Under the pieces are notes generated by a model. The model ran no database searches, was not told where the DNA came from, and worked only from the letters and a program-made list of their open reading frames with translations. Positions 19,130 through 30,286 of a DNA stretch of 64,000 nt are shown in pieces. The translations under genes were made by a program, and so were the position numbers. Each line of letters opens with the position of its first letter. Position 1 is the first letter of the stretch. The stretch is from positions 1,302,001 through 1,366,000 of the forward strand of contig BROI01000003.1 of assembly GCA_027923505.1 (NCBI GenBank), read 5' to 3'. The stretch is from Mayamaea pseudoterrestris (Eukaryota > Bacillariophyta > Bacillariophyceae > Sellaphorales > Sellaphoraceae).

Positions 19130-21521
19130 ATGCCGCCTTCGTTAAGTACCTTTCTATGGAAGCATGTCTTTACAGCGTTCCTTCCGCCGCTTGAGCCGGA
19201 CGACATTGACTACTACGCAGTCCTTTCGCTACCGACTTCGCCAGCACCTTCCACGGACGACGTTCGCAAGGCTTACCGCAAATTGAGTCTGGAACTGCAT
19301 CCCGATAAAATTGCGCAACGAGGAGGCGGAACGAACGAGCAAGAGGAGGCTCGCGTCAAGTACGAAGCCGTGCAGCGCGCATATGGTGCGTTTTTAGAAC
19401 TGTGTTGGAAGATTCGCGCACTTTTGAAATTCATTTCTATTGCATCGACAAAATTTCTTTGATGGCGTCTTATCAATTCCCTTATTTCTTGTGACAGGCG
19501 TTCTAGTAGACCCAAAGACGCGAGCGCAGTACAATGAATGGCGTCCATCGTCGACACGCTACCAATTCGTTTCGGATTCGCAGTGGCTCCATCCGGCTCC
19601 TCTCTTTGAGAATCTGACGCAGGCTAGCTTGTTTGACAAGACTAGATTGATTCTTTTGGTCGCCATCTTTTTGCTGGCTCTTTTGGTCCAGCCCATTCTG
19701 ATTTGCGTCAAGGTGAACCAAATTGTCAATGACGACGCTCGAAACAATGGTCGCCTGGAAGATGCACCGTGGTTGCTTCTTTTACTTCCGCTCTGGTGCT
19801 TTGGTGCTATCGTCTTGCTATTTTGGACGGCACTTGCTGTCATGACAAAGTCAAGTGTAGTTGTATTGACGGGACTAGAAAATGCAGCGTGGCTGGCTGG
19901 ATGCGTCGTCTTGGCCTGCATCTGGGACGGCGTCGTTGAATCTGTCAATTGGTATGTCGCCGCCATTCCTTTTTACATTGGCTTATTACTGCGAACCATA
20001 AAATCTTTGTTATCAATTCGAACTGCTCACCATGAGCAAGAAAAGATGGTCAGTCCGGACTATCATCGCAAGCTAATGCATGACTACCGAGAGCTGCTTG
20101 CCAAACGCGACTCGGCCACTGATGAGGAGAGAGGATCAAATGTTCAACTTAGCGAAACGGAACGCAATCTACTCGAAAAGTATCCAACGGAAGAATTGTA
20201 CATTGATCACTTGCAGGAAGCCTACGTTGTCGTTACGCTGAATGAGGAAGCGTACGCTGCTGCCGTAACACTCATGGAGCTGCCGGACGAGACTGGTCAG
20301 GTTCATCTCGTGACTGACGAGGAGAAGGAAATTCTGCAAGTTTCAATGTCACACGAGTACATTGCGATGGAAGAGGCAGTGCAGGAGCAGCGGCGGTCCA
20401 TGTATATTTGGATTGCCGTTGGCATTAGCTTTGTGACCCTTGTTGCGTACAAGCTGCAATCATCGCCTGATGCGAGTTGGTGGTCCATTTTCGCGCCATT
20501 TTGGGTCTACTTTACGTTAACACTTTTCAATGCATGCTTTGTTTGCTGCTGTGTGAATGTCAGCGGAGAGCAAGTAACCTTGCACCCTGGCGGCGGACAT
20601 GGTAGTTCGTCCGAGGATGCGGATGACACCTTGACGGAGGAGAAAGATCTGAAAGCTAATCGTTCGGTGGCTTTTGCTACGCCAGAGGGGCAGATGGATG
20701 ATTTCAATAATGAGTCGATCAGCTTTAGCTTGGTAGTCGATGACGCTAAGTCTGATGGGAAACAAGAAGCTGTTGCGACCGGCTTTTCATCACCGGCGAA
20801 TCTCATGCCTGGTTCAATTGATCCGGTTGACAGCGGTGCATCAAAAGAGTTAAAAGAACCATCATTGACTGATGACACACCTGTGGTTGCGAATGTTTTA
20901 AAGTCGGGCGACAGCAGCAAGCCGGATTTTGGTGGTGAGGGAGAGTCAAGACCCGTTCCAGTTCCCGTCGCCGAAGATAATCCCGACACGCCTGGCGCCT
21001 CGTCTAATGAACCAGATATTGACTTCGAAGCTGCGTATCATGCTTGGCAGGCAGCCCACGCACAAGCTGAACAAAGTGCCATGGATCAACAAGTCAAGAC
21101 TGTTCGGACGTGTTGCAGTTCCATTCTTCAGCTGATTATCGTTTGCTGCATTGTTGGCAAGCTGCAGGATTCATCAGAGGGAGAAAGTGGATATAATGCT
21201 CTATGGATTCTATTTCCTGTCTTTTTAATAACTGGCATTGTGCTGGGTTGCTGCTCCTGTTTCATTTACAGTGCAAACCCTGATAGCTTGAATATAATAA
21301 CCGAGCGAACGAAGAAGGACCATGAGGGAGACTCAAATACAGGAGACAATGCATCGCAGGGCCATAACGATCAATCCACAGCTGTCGTAATTGCGCCTAA
21401 GGCAGAGACTGCGACGACGCATGTCCCGGGCGATGTAGAAGCTGCCGCCGCGAGTAACACCGACCAGCTCGAAACTGCACCCGATGATGTAGATGGAGCT
21501 ACAATGGACGATCTTGATTAA
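19130..21521 (+). CDS. J-domain protein with several membrane spans
   Basis: Exons 19130-19385 and 19498-21521 around a 112-bp intron (GTGCGT/GACAG) give 759 residues. The J-domain covers about residues 26-102 with YYAVLSL, KAYRKLSLELHPDK (HPD at 57-59), AYG and PKTRAQYNEW; the intron splits it after YG. There follow seven or eight hydrophobic spans in three groups (about residues 135-270, 360-430 and 625-680), with a long acidic Ser-rich loop between and an acidic tail. The last group is rich in Cys (CCSSI, GCCSCF). J-proteins stimulate Hsp70; a membrane-embedded form would recruit Hsp70 to a membrane. No known family with this layout was recognised. A start at 19022 is possible but passes through TATA-like sequence. 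Confidence 0.82.
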
Positions 21522-21985
21522 TTTCACAAAATAAGCTAGGTACATGACTTGTTGCTCGTATGTTAATGTTAAAATGAATTTTTTCTATCATCTTTGCTGC
21601 TGCCATGATGTCGCAGGCCGACAGGTCCGCCGATTGTGAAAACGAAAAGCTCACTGTCATTCCGAGATGCTTCACCACTCTCAAAAGGTGGCAGGTATTT
21701 CTCATTGTGGCATCATTTGAGCAAAGTATCACTGTCAACCTTATGCAAAACACAAAACTCACCTTACGTAGTACAAAAAATGCATCGCTCAGCGAATGCT
21801 TAACCCATTTACGTGGAAGCTACCTACGACAAACGCACAAAATTTAATTCGAACTCTATACACAGTCTTAGAAAACAGTTTTAGATCATAAAGGAACTTG
21901 GATCAACGATCGCATCATGTGCGACGTTCATTGTAATGCACTTGAGTGAAAGACTACTAGGCAAAGCCAGCAGCAAGCTACAAGC
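21522..21985. other. Intergenic between convergent genes
   Basis: 464 bp of AT-richer sequence between two gene ends. Short open frames are unsupported. Nothing else was recognised; it probably holds both 3' UTRs. Confidence 0.4.
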
Positions 21986-22798
21986 TTACGCACTCTCCTT
22001 GACCATTTTCTCAAAAATCTCCCTCTGCTGCTCCAGCAAACTCTTGTGCTTGACTTGAAAGGCATGCTGCGCCTCCTGCTTGCCCTCCACCAATTCCTCG
22101 GCCGCCAGCGCCTCCCGCATGGCATGTCCCACCTTTTCGCGCGCCTCGTGAATGGGAATTTCCACGTATGTTTGCAGCGACTTGTCGTACTTGACGAAGC
22201 GGCCATTGGTGGCGGATACGAATGACGTCAAGACGGCTTGCAAAACGGTGCTCTTGTCCACCTTGGTCTTGGCCGTCACGTATTGATTCATGTATTTCTT
22301 GACGACGGCGCGAAACTTGCGATTGCCGGGGCAGTTGTAGCTGCCCTTGCCTCTCCCGCAGACAACGTCGTTTGGTAGTGGCTCTCGCGGATGAGTCGCA
22401 TATTTTCGTTGCAGTGATTTCGCAGTGGTGGTTGCTGACGATGCAGATGACGATGGTGTCGCCGATGGACTTGCCGACATGGCTGACCGGTGGCTGCTGC
22501 TTTTGAGGTGCGACCAGTCGTCGGTCGGCGTCACGTAGCGTCCCAGGAATGGCGGCACAAACAAGGCGTCGCTAGTGGATGTGACTGGAAATTCCGTGTT
22601 GCTTGTTGATTGAGATGCTGCCGCTGCTGCAACATGGGCCGGTTGTCGATTCAAGGCGTTGTTGAGTTGTTGCTGCTGCTGCTGCTGCTGCGACGATTGA
22701 TCAGTCTCGTCCTCCTCATCGTCTGCAACTACAAACACTCGCTGCTTGTTGGGGCTATCACTTCCTGCATTTCTGCTTCGTCGCCTTGTCTGCGGCAT
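21986..22798 (-). CDS. DUF6824-domain protein
   Basis: Single exon, 270 residues. A short basic N-terminus (MPQTRRRSRN), an acidic patch and a Gln run lead into a Ser/Thr-rich linker. The C-terminal half has the DUF6824 signature: NDVVCGRGKGSYNCPGNRKF, then R-A-V-V-K-K-Y and a KVDKSTV segment, ending in a helical Glu/Gln/Lys-rich tail with coiled-coil character. The domain is expanded in diatoms and its biochemical role is not established; a nuclear regulatory role is often assumed. No intron is needed. Confidence 0.85.
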   Translation of the reverse strand: MPQTRRRSRNAGSDSPNKQRVFVVADDEEDETDQSSQQQQQQQQLNNALNRQPAHVAAAAASQSTSNTEFPVTSTSDALFVPPFLGRYVTPTDDWSHLKSSSHRSAMSASPSATPSSSASSATTTAKSLQRKYATHPREPLPNDVVCGRGKGSYNCPGNRKFRAVVKKYMNQYVTAKTKVDKSTVLQAVLTSFVSATNGRFVKYDKSLQTYVEIPIHEAREKVGHAMREALAAEELVEGKQEAQHAFQVKHKSLLEQQREIFEKMVKESA

Positions 22799-23202
22799 TA
22801 TAATAGTCTTTGTATTTATTCATTGAACAATATTCCACCGATTGTCGCCGAGACCTAACTGCCACAGCAAGTTTGGCGTGAATAGAATGTTGGTTGACTG
22901 AGAGCATGCGTCGCTCCGACTTTCTCTGGGAGTCGCCATTGAAGGGGCAATAATAAGTGATTGGGCCTGTATGACTCAAGTAACTCCAGTAAGACCGACT
23001 GGCTTAACAAACATGCTTGCATTAGGATATGCCCCAGACTTTTCAAAATCTGTTTGATGTCGTAACGGTACCACCTGTCACGCCTCCAGATTGTGACGCG
23101 CGGACGACGATGATGAGATTGATGATCAATGCATGGCACAGAACGAGCCTCCTTGCTGCTGCTTGCATTGAAATTCACTGAGCACATTTGATCACACGTA
23201 CA
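22799..23202. other. Divergent intergenic region
   Basis: 404 bp between the starts of the DUF6824 gene and the small targeted protein. No repeat, RNA gene or clear motif was recognised; it must hold both promoters. Confidence 0.35.
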
Positions 23203-23637
23203 ATGAAGTTATTATCCATAGTATTACTTCCATCGCTCGCAACATCCTTTGCCATTCAAACCTTGCAGCAGCAACTTCGTCCGAGCATGACACAACTCTT
23301 TGAATCGTCCGAGGAAATCGACGCAGCAGCAACACCCAATGAACTCATTCTCGACACGGCCGCCGTCGCTCAACAAATGGCCGGCCTCCGATCAAAGTAT
23401 CCAACATCGGAAGCCGACTACTTGGCGGCTGCGAGAGCTAGAGCTGCCGCCAAGGCTGCATCCAAAAACGACGAGGCCACCGACCAGGACTGGGTATCGG
23501 TCAAGCAAAAGGTGCAACCAAAGGAGGATGACGACTGGGAAATATCCGCCAAGGAAGCGGGGAACATTGATAGTCAAATTTTGATTCCGCTCATGAACGA
23601 AGATGGAGATGATGAGCCAAAACTCATGTTGTTTTAA
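23203..23637 (+). CDS. Small targeted protein of unknown function
   Basis: 144 residues from the ATG at 23203. The first 17 residues (MKLLSIVLLPSLATSFA) form a signal peptide with a possible SFA/I plastid cleavage motif. The rest is hydrophilic: an Ala-rich helix (YLAAARARAAAKAA) followed by acidic Trp-containing segments (DQDWVSVKQK, DDDWEISAKE). No known domain was recognised. The leader and uninterrupted frame support it as real. Confidence 0.55.
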   Translation: MKLLSIVLLPSLATSFAIQTLQQQLRPSMTQLFESSEEIDAAATPNELILDTAAVAQQMAGLRSKYPTSEADYLAAARARAAAKAASKNDEATDQDWVSVKQKVQPKEDDDWEISAKEAGNIDSQILIPLMNEDGDDEPKLMLF

Positions 23638-23881
23638 CGAGTGGCAGGGTGCTGGTCTAACATCAACGACGAAGCCATCTCTCGTCTCATAAAAAGCGTC
23701 GGTTGGTGATATTACCTGTACATCAAACTAAATTGTACTGTATAATTTACGAGTGATAAATCGATTTACATGCAGCTTTATGTTTTTATTCGGCGCGTAG
23801 GTAGCTGTATGTAACATTACTGTTGCTGTGTCGGCGAGAATGATAAAACTCTTCATTTCCATCACTTAAAATCGTAACAAG

Positions 23882-24902
23882 TTACGGCCATTTCGTAAAT
23901 TCAATCACCTTGAAGAGAATGGGAAGGCCTGTGGTGACTTGCCAGGCAAAGAGGCCAATGCCAGCCACGTTTGCTCCAATGTGAACGCTGCGAGCAGTGT
24001 CGCTGCCCTTTTGCATGGCAGGGACGCAAGCGGCCGCCAAGGCCCACAGAACGACGAGACCAGCACCCGCATATAGGTGGGGTCCCGGAAAAAGCTTTCC
24101 AGCGCGTGCGTAAGTATTGAGGGGGCCCTGGAAAAGAAGAATCATGAATGTAAACGTTAGATTACACCCGGAATTCTCGTATTCGTATCGCCTAACTCTG
24201 AGAACGGCTGCTCGCTTTCTGCTCGCAGCAATTTTATTGCACACTCACCTCAATCGCAAAGGCAGTTCCGAGAAATGCCAAGAGTGCTCCCTGTGCAAAG
24301 TGCTGGTCGCGAGGGTTCGCCGCGGCAAGTGCTTTGCGTTCCTTTTGGAGTGCCTCGACCTCACGTTCCACATCCACCGCCGCCTGCAAGGTATTGACCC
24401 GAGCAGTATCAACAGGATCGGCGCTCTTGGCAGCTGACAGTGCCTCTGCCACAGTCTTGGCGCCTTGCAAGTCTGGCAGTGTCTTCTTCAGAGCGGAAAT
24501 TTCATCGCCCATGGTGCGCTGTCGCCTCCAGTTAAAGCCCAAAAGTGCCGTCCAAATGCTGTAACCAAGCATGAGAAACATCATGATGGGATGCAAAAGA
24601 CTTCCGGTCCGACCTTCGAAGAGACCCCAATCGGGTGAATCGGCCAAGGCGTTCTGGGCAGATGCCGACCAAAGCAAGGCGGATGTAGAGAGTGCGCTGG
24701 CAATCGATGAAGCCTTGCCCCAGTTGCTACTGCTTGTCGGCATCGACTCGCTCATCTCATCACCTCTTTCGTTAGAGAAGTGCGACATGTTGATTGTGGA
24801 TCCAGCCCTTGTCGCTGTGGTGGAAAGGATTGTTGAATGTTGCACGGTGAACGCCGATGCCGTCGTGACAAGCGCGAGGATATGAAGGGCTTGAAAACGC
24901 AT
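23882..24902 (-). CDS. DUF4079-family plastid membrane protein
   Basis: Exons 24902-24249 and 24127-23882 around a 121-bp intron (GTGAGT/TTCCAG) give 299 residues. The leader is a signal peptide with TTASAF/TVQ, an exact A-F plastid motif. A second hydrophobic/Ala stretch ending in NALADSPDW resembles a thylakoid transfer signal. The domain begins LLHPIMMFLMLGYSIWTALLG, continues with a charged helical loop, then FAQGALLAFLGTAFAIE, GPHLYAGAGLVVLWALAAA and RSVHIGANVAGIGLFAWQVTTG. Histidines in the first and last spans and four spans overall are as in cyanobacterial and plastid DUF4079 proteins, sometimes compared with b561-type cytochromes. Role unknown. Confidence 0.82.
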
Positions 24903-25952
24903 GATGGAGACTTCCACAGATTTTACGAAAAAACGAATATCACTCCTTAAGATTGTGAGTGTAATAGCTCAACAACTGCGGCAAGAGTGTTCGAAAAGGA
25001 CGAATGTGATGGCGCAGATGCGCAGATGATCGCGCTATGAATCGATTCGAAAGATCGGAACATACGTCAGTCGCCAGAAATGAGTCCCTTATCGTACTGG
25101 CACTCACTGCGACATCCGTTTTCGTTGCAGCGGGGAATCGATCATTGGTTGACCCACCTTATAGGAAAAGGTGCTTGTGGCATCTAGAGCACTTACTGCC
25201 ACACGCTTGTTGAGCGACCTCCCCCAAGCGCATGTGGTCTAAGTTAGTTGCGCCTGGAAATGCCGAAATATGAATGGGTGTAGCCTCGCAACCGCATATG
25301 TACTAAGCTGGTTGCGCCTACCTGTCGGAATGCCTAAAGATCCATTGGTATTGCTTTGGTCCGGCTGGTGTATGACCACTCATTTTACACGAGATCTCCA
25401 AGCTACTGTACTGGTACACTGTAGTAGCTGGTCTCTGTAAAATTTGCTCTTATATGTTAAGATTATCAGATCACAAATTCTAGCAAGATGTTGGCATGGT
25501 ATATTTGTGCGGAGATGCAACTACCTAGCCATCGAGCCTCCGAAAGGAAAGTGCAGGTTAAGGGCTGGTAAAGCCTCATTCATGGCTCGCGTTGCATCCG
25601 CAACAATCCTAAAGTAACATGTAGGGCGACTGAAACAACATCATCCGAGACACGGCAATAAGCAGTTCCTTCAATCTTTTGTTTTACTTCATTGTCGACT
25701 TCCAACAACATGTGCCATATCTGAGGAGCTGAAAGACGGAAAATTGATGAGCACATCAGAAGCGATTATTAATGCCTCATTCGTCAACCAGATTGCCGAG
25801 TCAGCTTCAAATCTCTCGCTCATCATAAGAACGACCTATCATTGTGTATATTTTCTTGGGATGCTCATCATTCTTTCGGTAGTGATGTCACGGCAAGCTC
25901 GCAAGCAATAAACACGTACCCCAGGAAATCACTTATACGACCAAGCGTGAGC
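24903..25952. other. Intergenic, about 1 kb, no gene seen
   Basis: No open frame with support. An imperfect direct repeat lies at 25228-25345. The rest showed no RNA gene, transposon end or motif on reading. Confidence 0.45.
25228..25345. repeat. Imperfect direct repeat, about 60-bp unit
   Basis: Two copies about 63 bp apart share GCATRTG-x-x-CTAAG-x-x-x-GTTGCGCCT and a following GGAATGCC/GAAATGCC-like part. Identity is only moderate, so this is an old duplication or chance. Confidence 0.35.
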
Positions 25953-27146
25953 CTATAAAGTATCACTGTGGTTTCCACCCGGCCAACAATGGACGCTCTT
26001 TCGCTTTTCCACTTCTTGCCGCAACGATACAGCCAGTCCTGCAAACTGTCCTCGCCAGTTGCAAGCGGCGCAAATGCTGTCGTCTTCGCATCCTTTGGTG
26101 CACGTTACAAACTCACGTGCCTTCATTGCCAAAATGAGATCGTAGACGGGAAACATGACGGAATCAGCCAAGCTGTCGTAGTCAACGACTTGGTCAAGCT
26201 TTAGAAAACCAGCGTCAAGGAGTGAACGCAGCGCAGTGCTAGCCGACGTGTTTTTCGCCATATTCCTGGCACCGTCCCAAGAGTATTCTTCACGCGTGTT
26301 GAGGCTGGACATGAGAATGACGCTGTGGTTCAGCTTCATCGTCTCTCGCACTTCCATAATCCGCTTGGCGCAGTTCATATAGTCAATTCCTGGTATCTCG
26401 GCTCGCCAGTGAATCACAGAGTATGGTTCGTGACTGACAATACCCATGCCTTTCAGCAAGCTATCAACATGCTGAAAGTGCTGCGGCGCCAGGCGAAGGT
26501 ACTGCTGCTTGACACGAGCAGCTTCTGTATCAGAAACCCATTCCGATTTTTGAAACGCATATCTTCCGTACCGTCGTATTTCCAAAATCGTCGGCGCAAG
26601 CTGCGACGACCATATGGCCTCATCCACTTGAGGAATGCGTTTCATGCCATACATTAGAGGTGCGCCGACGCAGACTGGCTTCGGAGAAAAGTGGTGCATG
26701 CATATCGCCATGGCGTTACCAGCGTAGGGTTCAGTACGCTCAACAAACTCGTCGTAAGTGATAATTGAAGAATGGTACTTCTTCAGCTTGTCCATGTCTA
26801 GAACATGCGAGAGTCTCGTTAGATTGTTTCCCTTGCTTTTGCAGCTGCATAGGCGTCCTTTGCGTATGCACGGCTCGACAAAGGTAGCATTCAGTTCCTT
26901 GGACAAGACGACCATTTCGGAAAGACTGATCATCCAACTCGACATGCCTTCCATCCATCCTGACACGTAGATAAAGAGCTCCGGCGAGTTGGTGTTGTTG
27001 GTGCAATTTCTGCCGACGAGCCTCATGGCGGCGCGGTCGACTGTCATCACTTGACTTTGAAAGAGCAGTAGGACGAAGAGATGGAATCCAAGAGCAATCA
27101 AAATCAGGAGTCGCCGTCGACCAGATACAGCCTCACAAGATACCAT
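25953..27146 (-). CDS. Type II membrane protein, O-fucosyltransferase-like
   Basis: Single exon, 397 residues. The N-terminus has a short basic tail and one membrane anchor (LLILIALGFHLFVLLLF), as in Golgi glycosyltransferases. The lumenal part has seven N-glycosylation-type sites and many Cys. The stretch YSVIHWRAE with a following NCAKRIMEV resembles the H-x-R-x-E loop of GDP-fucose O-fucosyltransferases, and the C-terminal DLILAMKAREFVTCTKGC followed by GQFAGLAVSLRQ resembles their acceptor/nucleotide end. The fold assignment is inference from these motifs. It lies in a run of glycosyltransferase-like genes. Confidence 0.55.
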   Translation of the reverse strand: MVSCEAVSGRRRLLILIALGFHLFVLLLFQSQVMTVDRAAMRLVGRNCTNNTNSPELFIYVSGWMEGMSSWMISLSEMVVLSKELNATFVEPCIRKGRLCSCKSKGNNLTRLSHVLDMDKLKKYHSSIITYDEFVERTEPYAGNAMAICMHHFSPKPVCVGAPLMYGMKRIPQVDEAIWSSQLAPTILEIRRYGRYAFQKSEWVSDTEAARVKQQYLRLAPQHFQHVDSLLKGMGIVSHEPYSVIHWRAEIPGIDYMNCAKRIMEVRETMKLNHSVILMSSLNTREEYSWDGARNMAKNTSASTALRSLLDAGFLKLDQVVDYDSLADSVMFPVYDLILAMKAREFVTCTKGCEDDSICAACNWRGQFAGLAVSLRQEVEKRKSVHCWPGGNHSDTL

Positions 27147-27634
27147 GACGAAACCGAGCTTTTAATGTTTGTTATCAGAGCAAAGCAAGCGAATGACGAA
27201 TGCGCAAGGAGGGTGCAGTAGAAATCAGCAGCAGACGTATATTTTGGAGGACCCAATCGATACAAAGCAGGTCGTATAATTTTGCTCATGTATCATCTTT
27301 GCCCCGCATTTATATGTACAACATGCTTGTACCTATCATACCGTCCTTCTTCCTCATTTACATCCACGCGACCTTCGAGAAAGTCTCGGAATTCCGTCGA
27401 CCTTTTTGTCGCGTGCGAATTTTTGGGTGGTGACGCGAGGTCGATGCGCCTTGCCGGCTCGCAAAACTGTCTGTCCGGTACTCGTTTGAATTTTGAACTG
27501 GCGAGCGAGTGGAGGGAGAGGTGCGTCGCATAACATCATCCTCATCGTCCTGTTGTTTGCCGATATGACCCACCTTTCTTCTAAATACTGAGACATTGAC
27601 CAGACATAGGAGTTTTTAAACAAAAGTTCAACGC
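27147..27634. other. Divergent intergenic region
   Basis: 488 bp between two head-to-head glycosyltransferase-like genes. A TGACGC site is at about 27432. Nothing else recognised. Confidence 0.3.
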
Positions 27635-28996
27635 ATGACGACCGATGCCGTTCAACAACGACAGGCTCGAAAAGGAGCTGTCCATTCGCATTCGCAGCGT
27701 CGGCCACGACCGTCTTCACGGCCCTCACGAAGTACTGCGAATTCATTACACAGTCAAAGCAACTTGAGAGTCATACTCTTTTTCCTATCGATCACATGGA
27801 CGTCGTATACGATATGGATGCAACGATATGTGGACTTGGATTATCGTAGCACGAGGATTGCACTCGCCGACTCCCTCCACCAATTCATGGCCGAAATGTC
27901 GTTTGGTGTTCGAAAAACGGCAGCAGATGCAGTTTTTTATGACATTGTGGTCTCTGAAGCCACGGAAGAACATATCTACGCGAGTCGGATTGTGGCAGAG
28001 CAGCTCGAGCAAATTGCATTGTCGACGGTCCAGGTGGTTTACTACATTACCCAAGGACCAGTGGAACATGAATTGATCGCCAACACATCGATGATACAAA
28101 TCATGTGCGATAGGCTTGACTTGCGATGTTATTACAAGGGTCACGTGACGAGTAAAGCTGCAACGTTGCAACAAATGTATGAATACTGTTCCAGTCTCAA
28201 CGACGAGGACCACGCCGCCCAGATTGTTTCGTACATTCACTCCAGTCCTCGCGTTACAAACTCGGAAATACCTGTCAACCGACGCCTGCGAAATATTTTG
28301 ACCGAGTCGGCACTAAGCCAAGAATGCATGAGCGCGTTGCAGCAGCCGCCATACGAGCAGTGCAACGTATGTGGGCTCCAATTCGCAACGGATCACGCGT
28401 TACGCTTCGAAGGCGACATGTGGACCGCTACATGCGCCTACGTTCGCAAACTGGTTCCTCCAAATAAGTTCCATGAGTCTTTGCAGCGAGTTGTGAAAGA
28501 AGTTTTGGTGCAACGTTCACGAGGGGAAGTCATGACAAATTTGTACCCAGACGATCGATTGAAGTTAGAAATCGAAGCCTCGACCATGGAACAATGGATT
28601 GGCTCACATCCGGATCTGATGCCTTGCGACCTTGGATCATCCGGAGTAGACTTCAGCAATTATCTAAGTGTAACTTACCAGACTGAAGATTTAGTGTGGC
28701 GACAAGCTCCGCGACAATCCGCACATGACATGCTGAGTGGTAGTCCAAATAAAATGGTACTTGAGCGCACTGAATATCGACTGCGAGAGTATCATCTATT
28801 GCCAGGACACCTTTTGAAGTGGCGAGGGCTGTATAGCGCACTACCTGGTCCGGATTCATTTGTATGGGACGTCTTCCCGGATGGGGCATTTTGGTACCTT
28901 ACCGTAGAGAAGTATGGGTTGTCGGCCATTGAAACTGTCGTGTTGGCTAGATCCATTGCGCTTTCAAAAAAAACGCATCAGATCAAGCGTTACTAA
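27635..28996 (+). CDS. Type II membrane protein, glycosyltransferase-like
   Basis: 453 residues, single exon. A basic Ser/Arg-rich cytoplasmic tail is followed by a membrane anchor (LRVILFFLSITWTSYTIW). The lumenal part has a GT-like region VVSEATEEHIYASRIVAEQL, a Cys pair CNVCG, and EGDMWTATCAYVRKLVPP, which resembles the G-N-F-W-W-A-x-x-x-Y-V-x-x-L region of some glycosyltransferases; a late FVWDVFPDGAFW. I recognise no named family with certainty. The neighbourhood and topology support a secretory-pathway glycosyltransferase. Confidence 0.6.
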   Translation: MTTDAVQQRQARKGAVHSHSQRRPRPSSRPSRSTANSLHSQSNLRVILFFLSITWTSYTIWMQRYVDLDYRSTRIALADSLHQFMAEMSFGVRKTAADAVFYDIVVSEATEEHIYASRIVAEQLEQIALSTVQVVYYITQGPVEHELIANTSMIQIMCDRLDLRCYYKGHVTSKAATLQQMYEYCSSLNDEDHAAQIVSYIHSSPRVTNSEIPVNRRLRNILTESALSQECMSALQQPPYEQCNVCGLQFATDHALRFEGDMWTATCAYVRKLVPPNKFHESLQRVVKEVLVQRSRGEVMTNLYPDDRLKLEIEASTMEQWIGSHPDLMPCDLGSSGVDFSNYLSVTYQTEDLVWRQAPRQSAHDMLSGSPNKMVLERTEYRLREYHLLPGHLLKWRGLYSALPGPDSFVWDVFPDGAFWYLTVEKYGLSAIETVVLARSIALSKKTHQIKRY

Positions 28997-29517
28997 ATGC
29001 ACCAATTTTTTATGATGAGTAGCCAACAGTGGCGCGTTCTTACACTCGCCATGATCAGTCGGGTCGCAATAACATGCGTGACTTCTTGGGAGCAGCTCGA
29101 TAGCCTTGGACTTCATGACAAACGTATCCATTGGCCAGAATCAGATTTGCATTGGTAACATGTGATGTAACATTAACGCGCATTTCTACCGGAGCGGTGC
29201 CAATCGTTCATGTGATGAGAAAGTGCTTAGCGAGGCGCCATGCAAAAGCAATGGAATCCTCGAGTTCAGCGACATCTCGCTAACAGGCTCGGCATCTCTG
29301 ATAGTCTTTAAATGCGCGAAAACGTTTTTGTGGCTGACTTCTAGTAGTAGGTGGTGTACAAATCGGACAAGCTCCTGCGCTTGCTTAGAAAAAAGCCTTA
29401 CCGATACAGAATCGCGAGAAATGCTTCGGCGATGTGCGGCAACAAAGCTGTCGGTACCGCCACGAAGGATACATTAGTAACTTCAACTATGCTAGTTTTA
29501 CCTATTACCATCGTTAT
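28997..29517. other. Intergenic between convergent genes
   Basis: 521 bp, no supported open frame, repeat or RNA gene seen. Confidence 0.35.
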
Positions 29518-30009
29518 TTACAAGGTAAGCGTGACATAGTCATGAGCCAGTCGCCAAACTTCATTTTGAAAGTCTTGCTGCTCACGAATGTGCGTAATGC
29601 TATCAACGATGAAACCATCAGCCGTCCAAGTATATGCGTATCCGCTTGAAATCAGCAACACCGTTGCACATAGAAAGGCTACCATGACAAATATCAAGTA
29701 GTCGGCTGTCAAATCCATCCACTGAAACGCCTTTTTCGCATCAATGAATGACCGGGTCGAAAATTTGTTTGATAATAAAGAATTTGTATTCGTCGGCAAA
29801 GCCGTCATTTGGGAAATGACTGTCTTTGGCTCACTCATTGGATGGTCGCTGATCGGCTCCATGACCTTGTTCGGCTCGTCATTGCTTTGCTTCAAACTTC
29901 GAAACGGCCGTGACCCGCGCGCTCTTGCGAGGCGATGCACGAATCCATGCACTGCCGTCTGGCAAAGCAAAGCTAGTAGTCCAAGGAAAGCTATCTGGCA
30001 AGTCTTCAT
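29518..30009 (-). CDS. Small targeted membrane protein, unknown
   Basis: 163 residues. A signal peptide (MKTCQIAFLGLLALLCQTAVHGF) is followed by a basic Arg-rich stretch, which suits either secretion or plastid import. One membrane span (YLIFVMVAFLCATVLLISSGY) lies near residue 115, and the protein ends 28 residues later. No domain recognised. Divergent from the first exostosin gene, 277 bp apart. Confidence 0.5.
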   Translation of the reverse strand: MKTCQIAFLGLLALLCQTAVHGFVHRLARARGSRPFRSLKQSNDEPNKVMEPISDHPMSEPKTVISQMTALPTNTNSLLSNKFSTRSFIDAKKAFQWMDLTADYLIFVMVAFLCATVLLISSGYAYTWTADGFIVDSITHIREQQDFQNEVWRLAHDYVTLTL

Positions 30010-30286
30010 ACTTCAAAATGAGATCGTGATGGCTTTGATGGCTTTGATGACATCGAGTTGAATGTGTGAGTTCAAGAGGGTTGCAAAAGCTCGACGGATT
30101 TTGAACGAGAATGACTGTTGAGTACTGGTGCGACATTTACTGCAACCTCGCACTGCCAGCAACGCACTCACCTTGTGATGATGCGCACTGACTATCGTCT
30201 TCACGACCACTATAGTTATTTCCTCCGTCCTTGCTGCTAGACTTTGATACATTTGCTGGCTTATATTATGCTATGGAAGATGAAAA

